From NCBI RefSeq assembly GCF_007997295.1, contig NZ_VORY01000003.1, forward strand, positions 1 through 64,000: a stretch of DNA of 64,000 bases. The letters run 5' to 3'. The stretch's first letter is position 1. Each line of letters opens with the position of its first letter. This document shows positions 7,421 through 17,775 of this stretch, piece by piece. This DNA is from Gillisia hiemivivida. GTDB lineage: Bacteria > Bacteroidota > Bacteroidia > Flavobacteriales > Flavobacteriaceae. Position numbers and translations under genes: made by a program. The notes below the pieces were generated by a model. The model saw only the letters and a list, made by a program, of their open reading frames with translations. It did no database searches and was not told where the DNA came from.

Positions 7421-8650
7421 ATGGAAAATATCGCTTTAATAGAGTCTTTTTCGGAATTTAAAGACGATAAGCTGATAGATCGAGTAACTTTAATGGCAAT
7501 TTTGGAAGATGTTTTCAGAAGTGCTTTAAAGAAGAAATATGGTGAAGATGATAACTTTGATATCATTGTAAATCCTGATAAAGGGGATTTAGAGATTTGG
7601 AGAAACCGTATTGTGGTGGCAGATGGAGAAGTAGAAGATCCAAATCAGGAAATATCTCTAGCGCAAGCAAGAAAAATAGAGCCTGATTTTGAAGTTGGCG
7701 AAGATGTTTCTGAAGAAGTGAAATTGATGGATCTGGGAAGAAGATCTATTTTGGCATTGCGTCAAAATTTGATCGCTAAGATCCATGAGCATGATAATAC
7801 AAATATTTATAAGCAGTTTAAAGAGCTTGAAGGAGAGATTTATACTGCAGAAGTTCACCATATTCGTCATAGAGCAATTATATTGTTGGATGATGAAGGA
7901 AACGAGATTATACTTCCAAAAGACCGTCAGATCCCTTCAGATTTTTTCAGAAAAGGAGAAAACGTTCGTGGAATTATAGAAAGTGTAGAATTAAAAGGTA
8001 GTAAGCCACAAATTATAATGTCGCGTACTGCTCCGGTTTTCCTAGAGAAATTATTCGAACAGGAAATACCTGAAGTATTTGATGGATTGATCACAGTTAA
8101 AAAAGTGGTGCGTATTCCAGGGGAAAAAGCGAAGGTTGCTGTAGATTCCTACGATGATAGAATAGATCCTGTTGGAGCATGTGTGGGGATGAAAGGTTCA
8201 AGAATTCACAGTATTGTGCGTGAATTGGGCAACGAGAACATAGATGTTATTAATTACACAAGTAATGACCAGCTATTTATAACAAGGGCTTTAAGTCCTG
8301 CTAAAATTGTTTCTATCAAATTAGATGAAGAGACAAAACGTGCAGAAGTTATCCTTAAACCAGAAGAAGTTTCTAAAGCGATTGGTCGTGGAGGTCACAA
8401 TATCAGGCTTGCAGGTCAGCTTACTGGCTATGAGATTGATGTGTTTAGAGATGGTGGAGAAGAAGATGTTGAGCTTACAGAATTCTCTGATGAGATCGAA
8501 GACTGGGTGATCGCAGAGTTTGCGAAAATTGGTTTAGATACTGCTAAGAGTATTTTGGAACAAGATGTGAACGATCTTGTTAGAAGAACAGATCTTGAAG
8601 AAGAGACTGTACTACAAGTGATCCAGGTTTTAAGAAAGGAATTTGAATAA
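7421..8650 (+). CDS. nusA: Transcription termination/antitermination factor NusA
   Basis: A 409-residue NusA. In order: an N-terminal RNA-polymerase-binding domain, an S1 domain (from about residue 130, with GEIYTAEVHHI), and two KH domains (GACVGMKGSRIHSIVRELGNE near 245 and AIGRGGHNIRLAGQLTGYE near 320). Finally comes a short helical tail (ILEQDVNDLVRRTDLEEET) resembling one truncated acidic repeat. It lacks the two C-terminal acidic repeats of the E. coli protein, which is usual outside Proteobacteria. It modulates pausing and hairpin termination, making the hairpin before this operon a natural target. Confidence 0.96.
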   Translation: MENIALIESFSEFKDDKLIDRVTLMAILEDVFRSALKKKYGEDDNFDIIVNPDKGDLEIWRNRIVVADGEVEDPNQEISLAQARKIEPDFEVGEDVSEEVKLMDLGRRSILALRQNLIAKIHEHDNTNIYKQFKELEGEIYTAEVHHIRHRAIILLDDEGNEIILPKDRQIPSDFFRKGENVRGIIESVELKGSKPQIIMSRTAPVFLEKLFEQEIPEVFDGLITVKKVVRIPGEKAKVAVDSYDDRIDPVGACVGMKGSRIHSIVRELGNENIDVINYTSNDQLFITRALSPAKIVSIKLDEETKRAEVILKPEEVSKAIGRGGHNIRLAGQLTGYEIDVFRDGGEEDVELTEFSDEIEDWVIAEFAKIGLDTAKSILEQDVNDLVRRTDLEEETVLQVIQVLRKEFE

Positions 8651-8708
8651 ATATCAATTTTTTTTAAATTGATAATAATAAAATAAGAGGTTAAATTAGA
8701 GGCAATTT

Positions 8709-11642
8709 ATGGCTGAAGCAAAAACAATGCGATTAAACAAGGTACTACGTGAATTCAATATTTCGCTAGATCGTGCTGTGGAATTTTTAAATTCCAAAGG
8801 ACACGAGATAGAGGCACGTCCTACCACCAAAATTTCTGAGGGTATCTACCAAGTCTTAGCTGATCAATTTGAAACAGATAAGAGTAAAAAGGTGCAGTCC
8901 AAAGAAGTTGGGGAAGAAAAGCGCAAGGAGAAGGAGGAATTGCGTTTAGCTCGTGAGAAGGAGCTTGACGACAAACGGAAGGATGAAGTTAAGAAGCAAG
9001 AGGTTGTAAGTGCTAGAGCTAAATTAGAAGGGCCTAAACAAGTTGGTAAAATCGACTTGGATAAAAAACCTGGTGGAGAGAAGAAAGCTGAAGAGAAAAA
9101 GCCAGAAGTTGAAAAGACTGAAGCTAAAACTCCTGAAGTTGAAGCTCCAAAGGCTGAAAAAGCTAAAGAAGCTCCTGTGAAAGAGGAGACGGAGAAGCCT
9201 AAAGCTGTTGAGGCTGAAAAGCCTGTTGTGGAAACACCTAAGGCTGAAGCTAAACCTTCTGAAAAAGAAGTGGCTAAAGAGGTTGTGGAAGCGCCAAAAG
9301 CTGAAACACCAAAAGCCGAAACACCGAAGGAGGAAGCTCCAAAAGTTGAGACTGAAAAGACTGAGGAAAAAGTTGCCTCAGGAAAGATTGGTGGTGAAGC
9401 TGGGCCTTCGAAAGATGGTGCGGAAGGAGAAGCTGAGAAAGATCCTGAATCTGAAACTCATAAAACAAACTACACGAAATTAAACGGTCCCAATTTTACT
9501 GGACAAAAAATTGATCTTTCTAAGTTCAAGAAACCAGTTAAAAAGAAGGACGATAAAAAAGCTACAGACGACAAGAATAAGAAGCGTCGTCGTAGAATAA
9601 GCAAAGATGTAAAGCCAGGAACTACTACGGCAGCACCTGCTGGAACATTTAGCAAGTCTCGTGCTGGAGGAGGACCTGGAGGAGGACCTGGAGGAAAAAG
9701 ACCTGCAAGACCTGCAATGGTCAAGGAAGAACCTAGTGAAGAAGAAGTACAAAAGCAAGTAAGGGAAACCTTAGAAAAACTTCAAGGGAAATCTAGCAAA
9801 GGAAAAGGAGCTAAATATAGAAGAGGTAAGCGTGATCAACACCGTCAACGTACAGAAGATGATGCTGCACAACAAGAGTTAGATAGCAAAATCCTTAAAG
9901 TAACAGAGTTTGTTACTGTAAGTGAAGTTGCTACGATGATGGATGTGCCGGTTACAAAAATTATCTCTGCATGTATGTCTCTTGGAATGATGGTAACAAT
10001 GAATCAGCGTTTAGATGCTGAGACCTTATCTATTGTTGCTAGTGAATTTGATTATGAAGTTGAGTTTGTTTCCGCAGATATTGAAGAAGCAGCAGAAGAA
10101 GAAAAAGATAAGCCGGAAGATCTTAAACCTAGAGCACCAATCGTTACGGTGATGGGTCACGTAGATCACGGTAAGACATCTTTATTGGATTATATACGTG
10201 AAGAAAATGTAATTGCGGGCGAAAGCGGTGGAATTACACAACATATTGGTGCTTACGGGGTAGAATTAAGTGGAGGTCAAAAAATGGCATTTTTAGATAC
10301 TCCAGGTCACGAGGCCTTTACCGCGATGCGTGCTAGGGGTGCACAGGTTACAGATATTGCAATTATCGTAATTGCAGCAGATGATGATGTGATGCCTCAA
10401 ACAAAAGAAGCGATCTCTCACGCTCAGGCAGCTGGAGTTCCTATTGTTTTTGCAATCAATAAATCTGATTTGCCAGCGGCGAATCCAGAAAAGATAAAAG
10501 AGCAATTAGCTCAAATGAATCTTCTGGTAGAAGATTGGGGAGGAAAAATTCAATCTCACGATATTTCTGCTAAAACAGGAGATGGTGTTAAAGAGTTACT
10601 TGAAAAAGTATTGTTGGAAGCAGAGATCTTAGAATTAACTGCTAATCCAGACAAACCAGCAAAAGGTACTGTGGTAGAAGCATTCTTGGATAAAGGAAGA
10701 GGATATGTTTCTACAATTCTGGTACAAGATGGATCTTTAAAATTAGGAGATTATGTATTGGCTGGTCGCCACAGTGGTAAGATCAAGGCAATGCAGGATG
10801 AACGTGGTAAGGATGTAGCGGTAGCCACACCTTCTACTCCGGTTTCTATCTTAGGATTGGATGGAGCGCCACAGGCAGGTGATAAGTTTAGAGTGATGAT
10901 GGATGAGCGTGAAGCTAAAGATATCGCTGCAAAACGTACTCAGCTGCAAAGAGAGCAATCTGTTCGTACTCAACGTCACATTACGTTGGATGAAATTGGA
11001 AGACGTATTGCTTTAGGTGAATTTAAAGAGATCAATATTATCTTGAAAGGTGATGTGGATGGTTCAGTAGAAGCATTAACAGACAGTTTCCAGAAATTAA
11101 CTACTGAAGAGATTCAGGTGAATATTATACATAAAGGAGTTGGTCCAATTACAGAAAGTGATGTGTTGTTAGCTTCGGCTTCAGATGCGGTTATAATCGG
11201 ATTTAATGTTCGTCCTGCAGGAAATGCAAGACAAATTGCAGATAAGGAAGAAATCGATATCAGAACATATTCTATTATCTACGATGCGATCAACGATCTT
11301 CGAGATGCGATGGAGGGAATGTTATCTCCAGAGATGAAAGAAGAGATCACAGGTACTGCAGAGGTAAGAGAGTTATTCAAAATATCTAAAATTGGAACCA
11401 TTGCAGGTTGTATGGTGACAGCTGGTAAGATCTACAGAAACGAAGGTATTAGATTGATTCGTGATGGAGTTGTGGTTCACACAGGTGATCTAATTGCGCT
11501 ACGTAGATTTAAAGACGATGTAAAAGAAGTTGCCAAAGGATATGATTGTGGTATGCAGATCAAAAACTACAATGATATTCAAGAAGGCGATATAATTGAA
11601 GGATATAGAGAGATTGCTGTGAAGAAGAAAATGAAGAAGTAA
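8709..11642 (+). CDS. infB: Translation initiation factor IF-2
   Basis: A 977-residue GTPase that places initiator tRNA on the 30S subunit. The N-terminal IF2N motif (residues 5-60) is followed by a long, low-complexity linker rich in K, E, A and P (about 70-290) with repeats such as [15 protein letters not shown] basic RRRRR segment and a glycine-rich stretch come next. The GTPase motifs are clear: GHVDHGKT (G1), DTPGHEAF (G3) and NKSD (G4), followed by IF2 domains II-IV. The long linker explains several spurious overlapping ORFs in other frames. It is the last gene of the operon, ended by the terminator at 11663. Confidence 0.97.
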   Translation: MAEAKTMRLNKVLREFNISLDRAVEFLNSKGHEIEARPTTKISEGIYQVLADQFETDKSKKVQSKEVGEEKRKEKEELRLAREKELDDKRKDEVKKQEVVSARAKLEGPKQVGKIDLDKKPGGEKKAEEKKPEVEKTEAKTPEVEAPKAEKAKEAPVKEETEKPKAVEAEKPVVETPKAEAKPSEKEVAKEVVEAPKAETPKAETPKEEAPKVETEKTEEKVASGKIGGEAGPSKDGAEGEAEKDPESETHKTNYTKLNGPNFTGQKIDLSKFKKPVKKKDDKKATDDKNKKRRRRISKDVKPGTTTAAPAGTFSKSRAGGGPGGGPGGKRPARPAMVKEEPSEEEVQKQVRETLEKLQGKSSKGKGAKYRRGKRDQHRQRTEDDAAQQELDSKILKVTEFVTVSEVATMMDVPVTKIISACMSLGMMVTMNQRLDAETLSIVASEFDYEVEFVSADIEEAAEEEKDKPEDLKPRAPIVTVMGHVDHGKTSLLDYIREENVIAGESGGITQHIGAYGVELSGGQKMAFLDTPGHEAFTAMRARGAQVTDIAIIVIAADDDVMPQTKEAISHAQAAGVPIVFAINKSDLPAANPEKIKEQLAQMNLLVEDWGGKIQSHDISAKTGDGVKELLEKVLLEAEILELTANPDKPAKGTVVEAFLDKGRGYVSTILVQDGSLKLGDYVLAGRHSGKIKAMQDERGKDVAVATPSTPVSILGLDGAPQAGDKFRVMMDEREAKDIAAKRTQLQREQSVRTQRHITLDEIGRRIALGEFKEINIILKGDVDGSVEALTDSFQKLTTEEIQVNIIHKGVGPITESDVLLASASDAVIIGFNVRPAGNARQIADKEEIDIRTYSIIYDAINDLRDAMEGMLSPEMKEEITGTAEVRELFKISKIGTIAGCMVTAGKIYRNEGIRLIRDGVVVHTGDLIALRRFKDDVKEVAKGYDCGMQIKNYNDIQEGDIIEGYREIAVKKKMKK

Positions 11643-11662
11643 AAGTAATTTCTTATTAATAT

Positions 11663-11705
11663 AAAAAAGGCTGTTCGGATTTTATCCAGACAGCCTTTTT
11701 TTTTG
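11663..11705 (+). terminator. Rho-independent terminator after infB
   Basis: The stem AAAAAGGCTGT...GACAGCCTTTTT with an inner GGAT/ATCC extension is followed by a long T run. It lies about 20 bases after the infB stop and closes the rimP-nusA-infB operon. Confidence 0.9.
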
Positions 11706-12615
11706 CATCCCCTCCTAAATCCTCCCCGAAGGGAAGGACTTTAAAACAACGCAAGGTGTCATTATGAACGAAGAGCAGTGTATTGAAGAATCTCCTTTAT
11801 GTGACTGTCTACTATGTCATCCTATCTAAGAATCTCATCACAACGAATACTCATAATTTGGGAAGTTATGATAATTAGAATATTAGCTCCCTTCCCATCG
11901 GGAAGGGCTGGGGGATGGGATGAATTATTTTCTCATCCCCTCCTAAATCCTCCCCAGAGTGAAGGACTTTAAAACAACGATAGGATAAATTATAGCTCTC
12001 TAACAATAAAGAGATTCCTCCTTTCGTCGGAATGACAAAATACGGAAATGTCATCCTATCTAAGAATCTCGTTACCCCTAATACTCCTAATTTGAGAGTT
12101 ATATAATTAGAATATTAGGTCCCTTCCCTTTGGGAAGGGCTGGGGGATGGGATGAATTATTTTCTCATCCCCTCCTAAATCCTCCCCAGAGGGAAGGACT
12201 TTGAAAAAACGATAGGTTAAATTATAGCCTACTAACAATAACTAGATTCCTCTTTTCGTCGGAATGACAAAATACGGAAATGTCGTCCTATCTAAGAATC
12301 TCATCACAACGAATACTCATAATTTGGGAAGTTATGATAATTAGAATATTAGCTCCCTTTCCTTTGGGAAGGGCTGGGGGTTGGGATGAGTTGAATTATT
12401 TTCTCATCCCCTCCTAAACCCTCCCCGAAGGGAAGGACTTTGAAAAGCGAGGTGTCATTATGAACGAAGAGCAGTGTATTGAAGAATCTCTTTTATGTGA
12501 CTGTCTACTATGTCATCCTATCTAAGAATCTCATCACAACGAATACTCCTAATTTGAGAGTTATATAATTAGAATGTTAGCTCCCTTCCCTTTGGGAAGA
12601 GCGGGGGATGGGATG
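11706..12615. repeat. Four tandem ~230-bp palindromic-ended repeats
   Basis: Four head-to-tail units start at 11706, 11934, 12166 and 12405 (228, 232, 239 and ~211 bp), each opening with CATCCCCTCCTAAA and closing with a GGGCTGGGGGATGGGATG-like end. The two ends are imperfect inverted repeats of each other, and each arm is itself a small palindrome (CTCCCTTCCC..GGGAAGGG). Units 1 and 4 share one core (GTCATTATGAACGAAGAGCA); units 2 and 3 share another, where GAGATTCCTCC...GGAATGACA pairs with TGTCATCCTA...GAATCTC to form a 60-base hairpin (12011-12070 in unit 2). No ORF is supported. The array fills the gap between infB and the SPOR gene. Confidence 0.9.
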
Positions 12616-12634
12616 ATGGGTTGGATGGGAACTA

Positions 12635-13027
12635 TTAATCTCGTTGTGGTTTAGGAATAAATGCGGAAGGGAAATCTCCTTTTACCTTCATAAGAGCACG
12701 ATCTGCTTCTAAACGATTTCTAAAGTTTCCTATCCAAACTTTATAGTTAGGAGTTTCGTAAATTATTTGTGAAGGCCATTCAGAATGAAGAGATCTGAAT
12801 TCCTTGATCACCTCACTAGCTGAATTGTTGTCACCATAGTAAAGCTGGATTTTATAACGATCGCCAAATTTTCCGTCTTTGGTCATTTCTGACTTCATTT
12901 CTAGTAAATTAGGGATTTTTGCGTCCTGTTGAATGTTTACTTTCCCTATTTGTGCAACTCCAATTTGTTGGATTCCTAAGAGGAAAAGGCCTATAAAAAA
13001 ACAATCTTTTATTTTTAATATTCTCAT
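12635..13027 (-). CDS. SPOR domain protein, secreted
   Basis: A 130-residue protein with an N-terminal signal peptide (about residues 1-25, ending near GVAQ) and a C-terminal SPOR domain (about 55-125: RYKIQLYYGDNNSASEVIKE ... YKVWIGNFRNRLEADRALMK). SPOR domains bind denuded glycan strands of peptidoglycan, so it probably acts in the periplasm at septal or remodelled wall. It is divergent from the act operon and its 3' end faces the tandem repeats. Its particular role is unknown. Confidence 0.85.
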   Translation of the reverse strand: MRILKIKDCFFIGLFLLGIQQIGVAQIGKVNIQQDAKIPNLLEMKSEMTKDGKFGDRYKIQLYYGDNNSASEVIKEFRSLHSEWPSQIIYETPNYKVWIGNFRNRLEADRALMKVKGDFPSAFIPKPQRD

Positions 13028-13150
13028 TATAAATTGGTTTGATGTAAAAGTAAAATTAAATAACTGATTGGGGAGTGATTTTATTATTTAGAACTAATAT
13101 AAATTACGTGTTAACATATATGCAACATTTCTAAAATCGACTTTAAGTGT

Positions 13151-13158
13151 TACTTTTG
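13151..13158 (+). promoter_or_regulatory. Promoter -7 element of the act-cox operon
   Basis: TACTTTTG matches TAnnTTTG. There is no exact TTG at the ideal upstream spacing. Initiation near 13165 would give a ~100-base leader before actA. It is the best candidate in the 236-bp divergent region. Confidence 0.5.
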
Positions 13159-13263
13159 TGCCTGAATTTAGGGGTGCGATAACTGTATTTTTTTTAGTAA
13201 TTATTTATTAGTGATAGTTATAAAATATCGTGCCAAACATAAGACGTTAATTCAACTTACAAT

Positions 13264-14601
13264 ATGAAAAAGGTGAAATTCCGCCATTCAACATCCAGAT
13301 TACTACTTTTATCAGTAGTGTTTCTGCTTTCATTTACCAATTTTAACTTTGCTCAAGAAGATCAGGCTTCGGCTGGAGATGAGCAGGCTACAGAGGCTGT
13401 TGCTGCAGAACCCGGTTCTGGAGATGTGGCAAATGGTAAAGCATTATTCAATTCATTATGTGCTGCATGTCACAAGCCTTATTCTAAGTCTATCGGGCCT
13501 GCTCTGAATGGAGTTTCCGACAGGCGTTCTAGAAGTTGGATAGAATCATGGATCTATAATTCAGCTGAAATGATTGCGTCCGGAGATGCACAGGCAGTTG
13601 CTATTTATGAAGAATACAACAAAACGGCAATGCCGGCTTTCCCTCTATTAACAGAGGCAGAGATTGGAGATATTCTTGCATACGTAGAGCAGCCAAAGCC
13701 AACTGCTCCTCCTGCGCTTGCAGGTGGTGGTGCTACAGATGGCGGTGCTTCGGGTGGTGGAGTTTCGAATAATGTAATTCTAATGATATTGGCATTTGTT
13801 CTAGTAATGCTTCTGCTTGTGTTGTTTTTAGTGAACAAGACACTTAGAAATTTTGCTACAGTAAGTGGTGTGGTGCTTCCGGTTAAGGAAAAAAGAAAGC
13901 CCTTGTATAAGTCTTTTGTAGAAAATCAATTCTTAGTATTAGTTACCGCAATAGTCGTATTGCTTGCTAGTGGGTATATGGTTTATGGGTTTTTTATGCA
14001 AGTGGGTATAGATCAAGGTTATCAGCCAATCCAACCAATTCATTACTCGCATAGAATCCATGCAGGAGACAACCAGATAGAATGTAAATATTGTCATTCT
14101 TCAGCAAGAACATCAAAACATTCAGGAATTCCATCTTTAAATGTTTGTATGAATTGTCATAAATCTATTGGTGAAGTTGCAGAATCTACAGCTACTGAAG
14201 AATATTCAAAAGAATTCTACGATAAGGAGATCAAAAAATTATACGAGGCAACGGGATGGGATCCAGCAAATCAGGCCTATACCGGAGAAACTAAGCCAGT
14301 TAAATGGATTAGAATTCACAACTTACCAGATTTCGCTTATTTCAATCACTCACAGCATGTTACTGTGGCGGGAATAGAATGTCAGAAATGTCACGGTCCA
14401 ATTCAGGAAATGGAAATTGTTTATCAAGATGCTCCGTTAACTATGGGATGGTGTATTAACTGTCACCGTGAAACCAACGTGAAAATGGCTGGTAATGAAT
14501 ATTACGAAAAGATCCATGAAGAGTTGTCTAAAAAATACGGAGTAGAGGAATTGACTGCTGCTCAGTTAGGTGGTTTGGAATGTGGTAAATGCCACTATTA
14601 A
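13264..14601 (+). CDS. actA: Alternative complex III subunit ActA, multiheme cytochrome c
   Basis: A 445-residue exported cytochrome with a signal peptide (about 1-30). An N-terminal monoheme domain carries CAACH (C66-H70). Two membrane helices follow at about 170-191 and 222-245. The C-terminal domain has five more CxxCH sites: CKYCH, CMNCH, CQKCH, CINCH and CGKCH. Six hemes c are therefore predicted, one plus five. In ACIII, ActA transfers electrons from the iron-sulfur/quinol side towards cytochrome oxidase. The glycine-rich linker before the first helix suggests that the monoheme domain is mobile. It is first in the actABCDEF-coxBA operon. Confidence 0.95.
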   Translation: MKKVKFRHSTSRLLLLSVVFLLSFTNFNFAQEDQASAGDEQATEAVAAEPGSGDVANGKALFNSLCAACHKPYSKSIGPALNGVSDRRSRSWIESWIYNSAEMIASGDAQAVAIYEEYNKTAMPAFPLLTEAEIGDILAYVEQPKPTAPPALAGGGATDGGASGGGVSNNVILMILAFVLVMLLLVLFLVNKTLRNFATVSGVVLPVKEKRKPLYKSFVENQFLVLVTAIVVLLASGYMVYGFFMQVGIDQGYQPIQPIHYSHRIHAGDNQIECKYCHSSARTSKHSGIPSLNVCMNCHKSIGEVAESTATEEYSKEFYDKEIKKLYEATGWDPANQAYTGETKPVKWIRIHNLPDFAYFNHSQHVTVAGIECQKCHGPIQEMEIVYQDAPLTMGWCINCHRETNVKMAGNEYYEKIHEELSKKYGVEELTAAQLGGLECGKCHY

Positions 14602-14658
14602 TAAAAAGTCAGTCCTGAGCAATCGGGTAATTAATTAAGAAGTAATATCTAGATATAT

Positions 14659-17600
14659 ATGTCATCAAACAAAAAATACTGGAAAAGTGTTGAAGAGCTA
14701 AATGAAAATAGCTCTATTGTTGAGACGATCCAACAAAAAGAGTTTGCAGAAGAAATCCCTACCGATGAATTTTTAGGTGATAAAGATTCTTTAAGTAGTT
14801 CTTCTACAACTCGTCGTGATTTCCTTAAATATGTTGGTTTTAGTACGGCAGCTGCTTCTCTGGCAGCATGTGAAGGTCCGGTTATTAAATCCATTCCTTA
14901 TTTAGTGCAACCAGAAAGAATTGTACCTGGAATAGCAAACTATTACGCAACTACAATTGCAGATGGTTTTGACTTTTCTAGCGTATTGGTGAAAACTCGC
15001 GAAGGACGTCCAGTTAAAATTGATAACAATACCTTGTCTGCTGGAATGTCTGGTGCAAACGCGAGAGTGAATGCTTCGGTACTTTCATTATATGACAATC
15101 AAAGAGTAAAAAGACCAATGGCTAATGGCCAGAATGTGTCTTGGGAAGATTTTGACCAGCAAGTTGGAGATGCGTTGAAAGGGGTGACTGGAGAAGTTGT
15201 TCTTTTAACTCAAACTTTTGCTAGTCCTTCTACTTCAAATTTGATAAATGAGTTTTCTGGTAAATTCGGGAATGCACGTCACGTTGTATATGATACGGTT
15301 TCTGAGGATGGGGTATTAACTGCCTTCCAATCTAAATACGGAACCAGAGCATTACCCAACTACGATTTTTCTAAAGCTGGAACCATCGTTTCTGTTGGTG
15401 CAGATTTCTTAGGAGACTGGCAAGGTGGTGGTTATGATGCTGGTTATGCCAAGACAAGAATTCCTGAAAACGGAAAAATGTCCCGTCATATTCAGTTTGA
15501 GTCTAATATGTCTTTATCTGGAGCAAATGCAGATAAGCGTATTCCTGTTACTCCAGCACAACAACGAGCGGTTTTAGCAGCATTATACGGATATATTGCT
15601 GGAGGTTCTTCAAGTAGTGATCTTCCTGGTAAAATAGACGATGCAGTTGTAAAAGCAGCTTCGCAATTAAGAAAAGCAGGTAGTAAAGGGGTTGTTGTTT
15701 CTGGACTTCCAGAGGCAGATGCTCAGGCTCTGGTATTAGAGATCAACGAGGCTATAGGTAGCCAGGTGATGGATACTGCTAATCCTAAAATGACCCGTCA
15801 AGGGAATGCTACTGCTGTAGCTAAGTTGGTAGAAGATATGCAGAGTGGAAGTATCGGAGCAATTTTAATTGCAGGGGTGAATCCAGTATATAGCTTACCA
15901 AATTCTAAAGAATTTGTAAAAGGATTAAAAGATATTGAAGTTTCTGTTGCTTTCTCTATGAAGGAAGATGAAACTGCTAAATTGTGTAAGTTCGTCGCGG
16001 CTACGCCTCATTACCTAGAGAGCTGGGGAGATGTTCAATTCACAAAGAATAATTTCAGTTTGATGCAACCTACTATCAGACCATTGTTTGATACTAGACA
16101 GTTCCAAGATTGTTTATTGAAATGGAACGGATCTGATAAATCTTATTACGAGTATATCAAGGAAACTTGGAGCTCATTGGGAACAGATGCCTGGAATACT
16201 GCCTTGCATGATGGTGTTTTCGAAGGAACTGCTCCTGCTTCAGGTGCAACTGCAGATTCAGAGTTTGTAGGTGGTACAATCAATACAAGTAGTGCTGCTC
16301 GTAACCTAAGTGCAGCTTCAGAAGCTAAAGGTTATCAATTAAGCCTTTATACTAAAGTCTCTTTGGGAGATGGACAACAAGCTAATAACCCATGGCTGCA
16401 GGAAATGCCAGATCCTCTTACCAGAGCATCTTGGGATAATTACTTAACAATGTCCAGAGAAGATGCAGATGAACTGGGTGTTATCAATGAGAATGTTGCC
16501 AATGGCGCCTTAGATGGTAGCTATGTTAACATTACTATGGATGGTGTAGAAGTAAAAATGGTTCCTGTTCTTATTCAGCCTGGACAAGCAAAAGGATCTG
16601 TTGGTCTTGCTTTAGGTTATGGTAAAAAAGAAGGAATTCAAGAAGAAATGCAAGTAGGTGTTAACGCCTACCCATTATATAAAGACTTTAGTTCTCTACA
16701 ATATATAAATATTGAAAAAGTTGCTGGAGTTCATGAATTTGCATGTGTTCAGTTACAAAACACCCTTATGGGGAGAGGAGATATCATCAAGGAGACTACC
16801 TTGGAGATCTTCAATACTAAAGAAAAAAATGCATATAACAAGACTCCGCAGGTTTCCTTAAATCATATTGAAACCGATGTTACTTCTCCAGAAGTAGATA
16901 TTTGGGAGAGTTTTGACAGGACAATAGGGCATCATTTTAATCTTTCTATAGATTTAAATGCTTGTACTGGTTGTGGTGCTTGTGTAATTGCATGTCATTC
17001 AGAAAACAATGTTCCTGTAGTTGGGAAACAAGAGATAAGAAAATCTAGAGATATGCACTGGTTGCGTATAGATAGATATTATTCCTCTGAAGATAGCTTT
17101 ACTGGAGATATTGAAAAGAAAGATGATATTTCTGGTTTAGGAGAATCATTATCTCAGTTAGCCGAAATGGAATCTCCAGCAGATAACCCGCAAGTGGTTT
17201 TTCAACCGGTGATGTGCCAACATTGTAACCATGCACCATGTGAAACTGTATGCCCGGTTGCTGCAACTGTACACGGTCGTCAGGGTCAAAATCAAATGAT
17301 ATATAACAGATGTGTAGGTACAAGATATTGTGCTAACAACTGTCCTTATAAAGTGCGTCGTTTTAACTGGTTTGATTATACTAAGAACGATGAGTTTGAT
17401 TACCATATGAATAATGACCTTGGTAGAATGGTATTGAATCCAGATGTTACTGTGCGTTCTAGAGGGGTTATGGAAAAATGTTCTATGTGTATTCAAAAAA
17501 CACAAAAAACGATCCTTGATGCTAAACGTGACGGAAGAGTAATAGAAGATGGTGAATTCCATACAGCTTGTTCTGCAGCATGTGATAAAGGCGCTATGGT

Positions 17601-17739
17601 CTTTGGAGATGTGAATGATGAGTCCGCGAAGATCGTAAACAAGGTTGAAGATAAGAGAATGTATCACTTATTGGAATCTGTGGGAACTAAGCCAAATGTG
17701 ATGTATCAAACTAAGGTTAGAAATACTTCAGAAGCTTAA
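14659..17739 (+). CDS. actB: Alternative complex III subunit ActB, iron-sulfur protein
   Basis: A 1026-residue protein combining a molybdopterin-oxidoreductase-like domain (about 85-740) with a ferredoxin-type domain (about 760-1026). A twin-arginine signal (RRDFLK from residue 52) ends at a lipobox cysteine (C71, SLAAC), so it is exported folded and probably lipid-anchored. Cysteine clusters include CTGCGACVIAC (from C769), CQHCNHAPCETVCP (from C853), CVGTRYCANNCP and CSMC/CSAAC, matching the three [4Fe-4S] plus one [3Fe-4S] centres known in ACIII. In characterised ACIII the Mo-like domain carries no cofactor. Confidence 0.95.
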   Translation: MSSNKKYWKSVEELNENSSIVETIQQKEFAEEIPTDEFLGDKDSLSSSSTTRRDFLKYVGFSTAAASLAACEGPVIKSIPYLVQPERIVPGIANYYATTIADGFDFSSVLVKTREGRPVKIDNNTLSAGMSGANARVNASVLSLYDNQRVKRPMANGQNVSWEDFDQQVGDALKGVTGEVVLLTQTFASPSTSNLINEFSGKFGNARHVVYDTVSEDGVLTAFQSKYGTRALPNYDFSKAGTIVSVGADFLGDWQGGGYDAGYAKTRIPENGKMSRHIQFESNMSLSGANADKRIPVTPAQQRAVLAALYGYIAGGSSSSDLPGKIDDAVVKAASQLRKAGSKGVVVSGLPEADAQALVLEINEAIGSQVMDTANPKMTRQGNATAVAKLVEDMQSGSIGAILIAGVNPVYSLPNSKEFVKGLKDIEVSVAFSMKEDETAKLCKFVAATPHYLESWGDVQFTKNNFSLMQPTIRPLFDTRQFQDCLLKWNGSDKSYYEYIKETWSSLGTDAWNTALHDGVFEGTAPASGATADSEFVGGTINTSSAARNLSAASEAKGYQLSLYTKVSLGDGQQANNPWLQEMPDPLTRASWDNYLTMSREDADELGVINENVANGALDGSYVNITMDGVEVKMVPVLIQPGQAKGSVGLALGYGKKEGIQEEMQVGVNAYPLYKDFSSLQYINIEKVAGVHEFACVQLQNTLMGRGDIIKETTLEIFNTKEKNAYNKTPQVSLNHIETDVTSPEVDIWESFDRTIGHHFNLSIDLNACTGCGACVIACHSENNVPVVGKQEIRKSRDMHWLRIDRYYSSEDSFTGDIEKKDDISGLGESLSQLAEMESPADNPQVVFQPVMCQHCNHAPCETVCPVAATVHGRQGQNQMIYNRCVGTRYCANNCPYKVRRFNWFDYTKNDEFDYHMNNDLGRMVLNPDVTVRSRGVMEKCSMCIQKTQKTILDAKRDGRVIEDGEFHTACSAACDKGAMVFGDVNDESAKIVNKVEDKRMYHLLESVGTKPNVMYQTKVRNTSEA

Positions 17740-17775
17740 AAATTAATATTAGTAAAGAATCAATTATAAAAGGAT

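Noticed and set aside
9208-9758. Long ORFs in alternate frames within infB
   Set aside because: They are by-products of the K/E/A/P-rich low-complexity linker of IF-2 and have extreme composition (poly-Lys/Leu/Arg or Ser).
11706-12615. Repeats considered as a CRISPR array
   Set aside because: Units are ~230 bp with palindromic ends and no unique spacers of even length; no cas genes are present.
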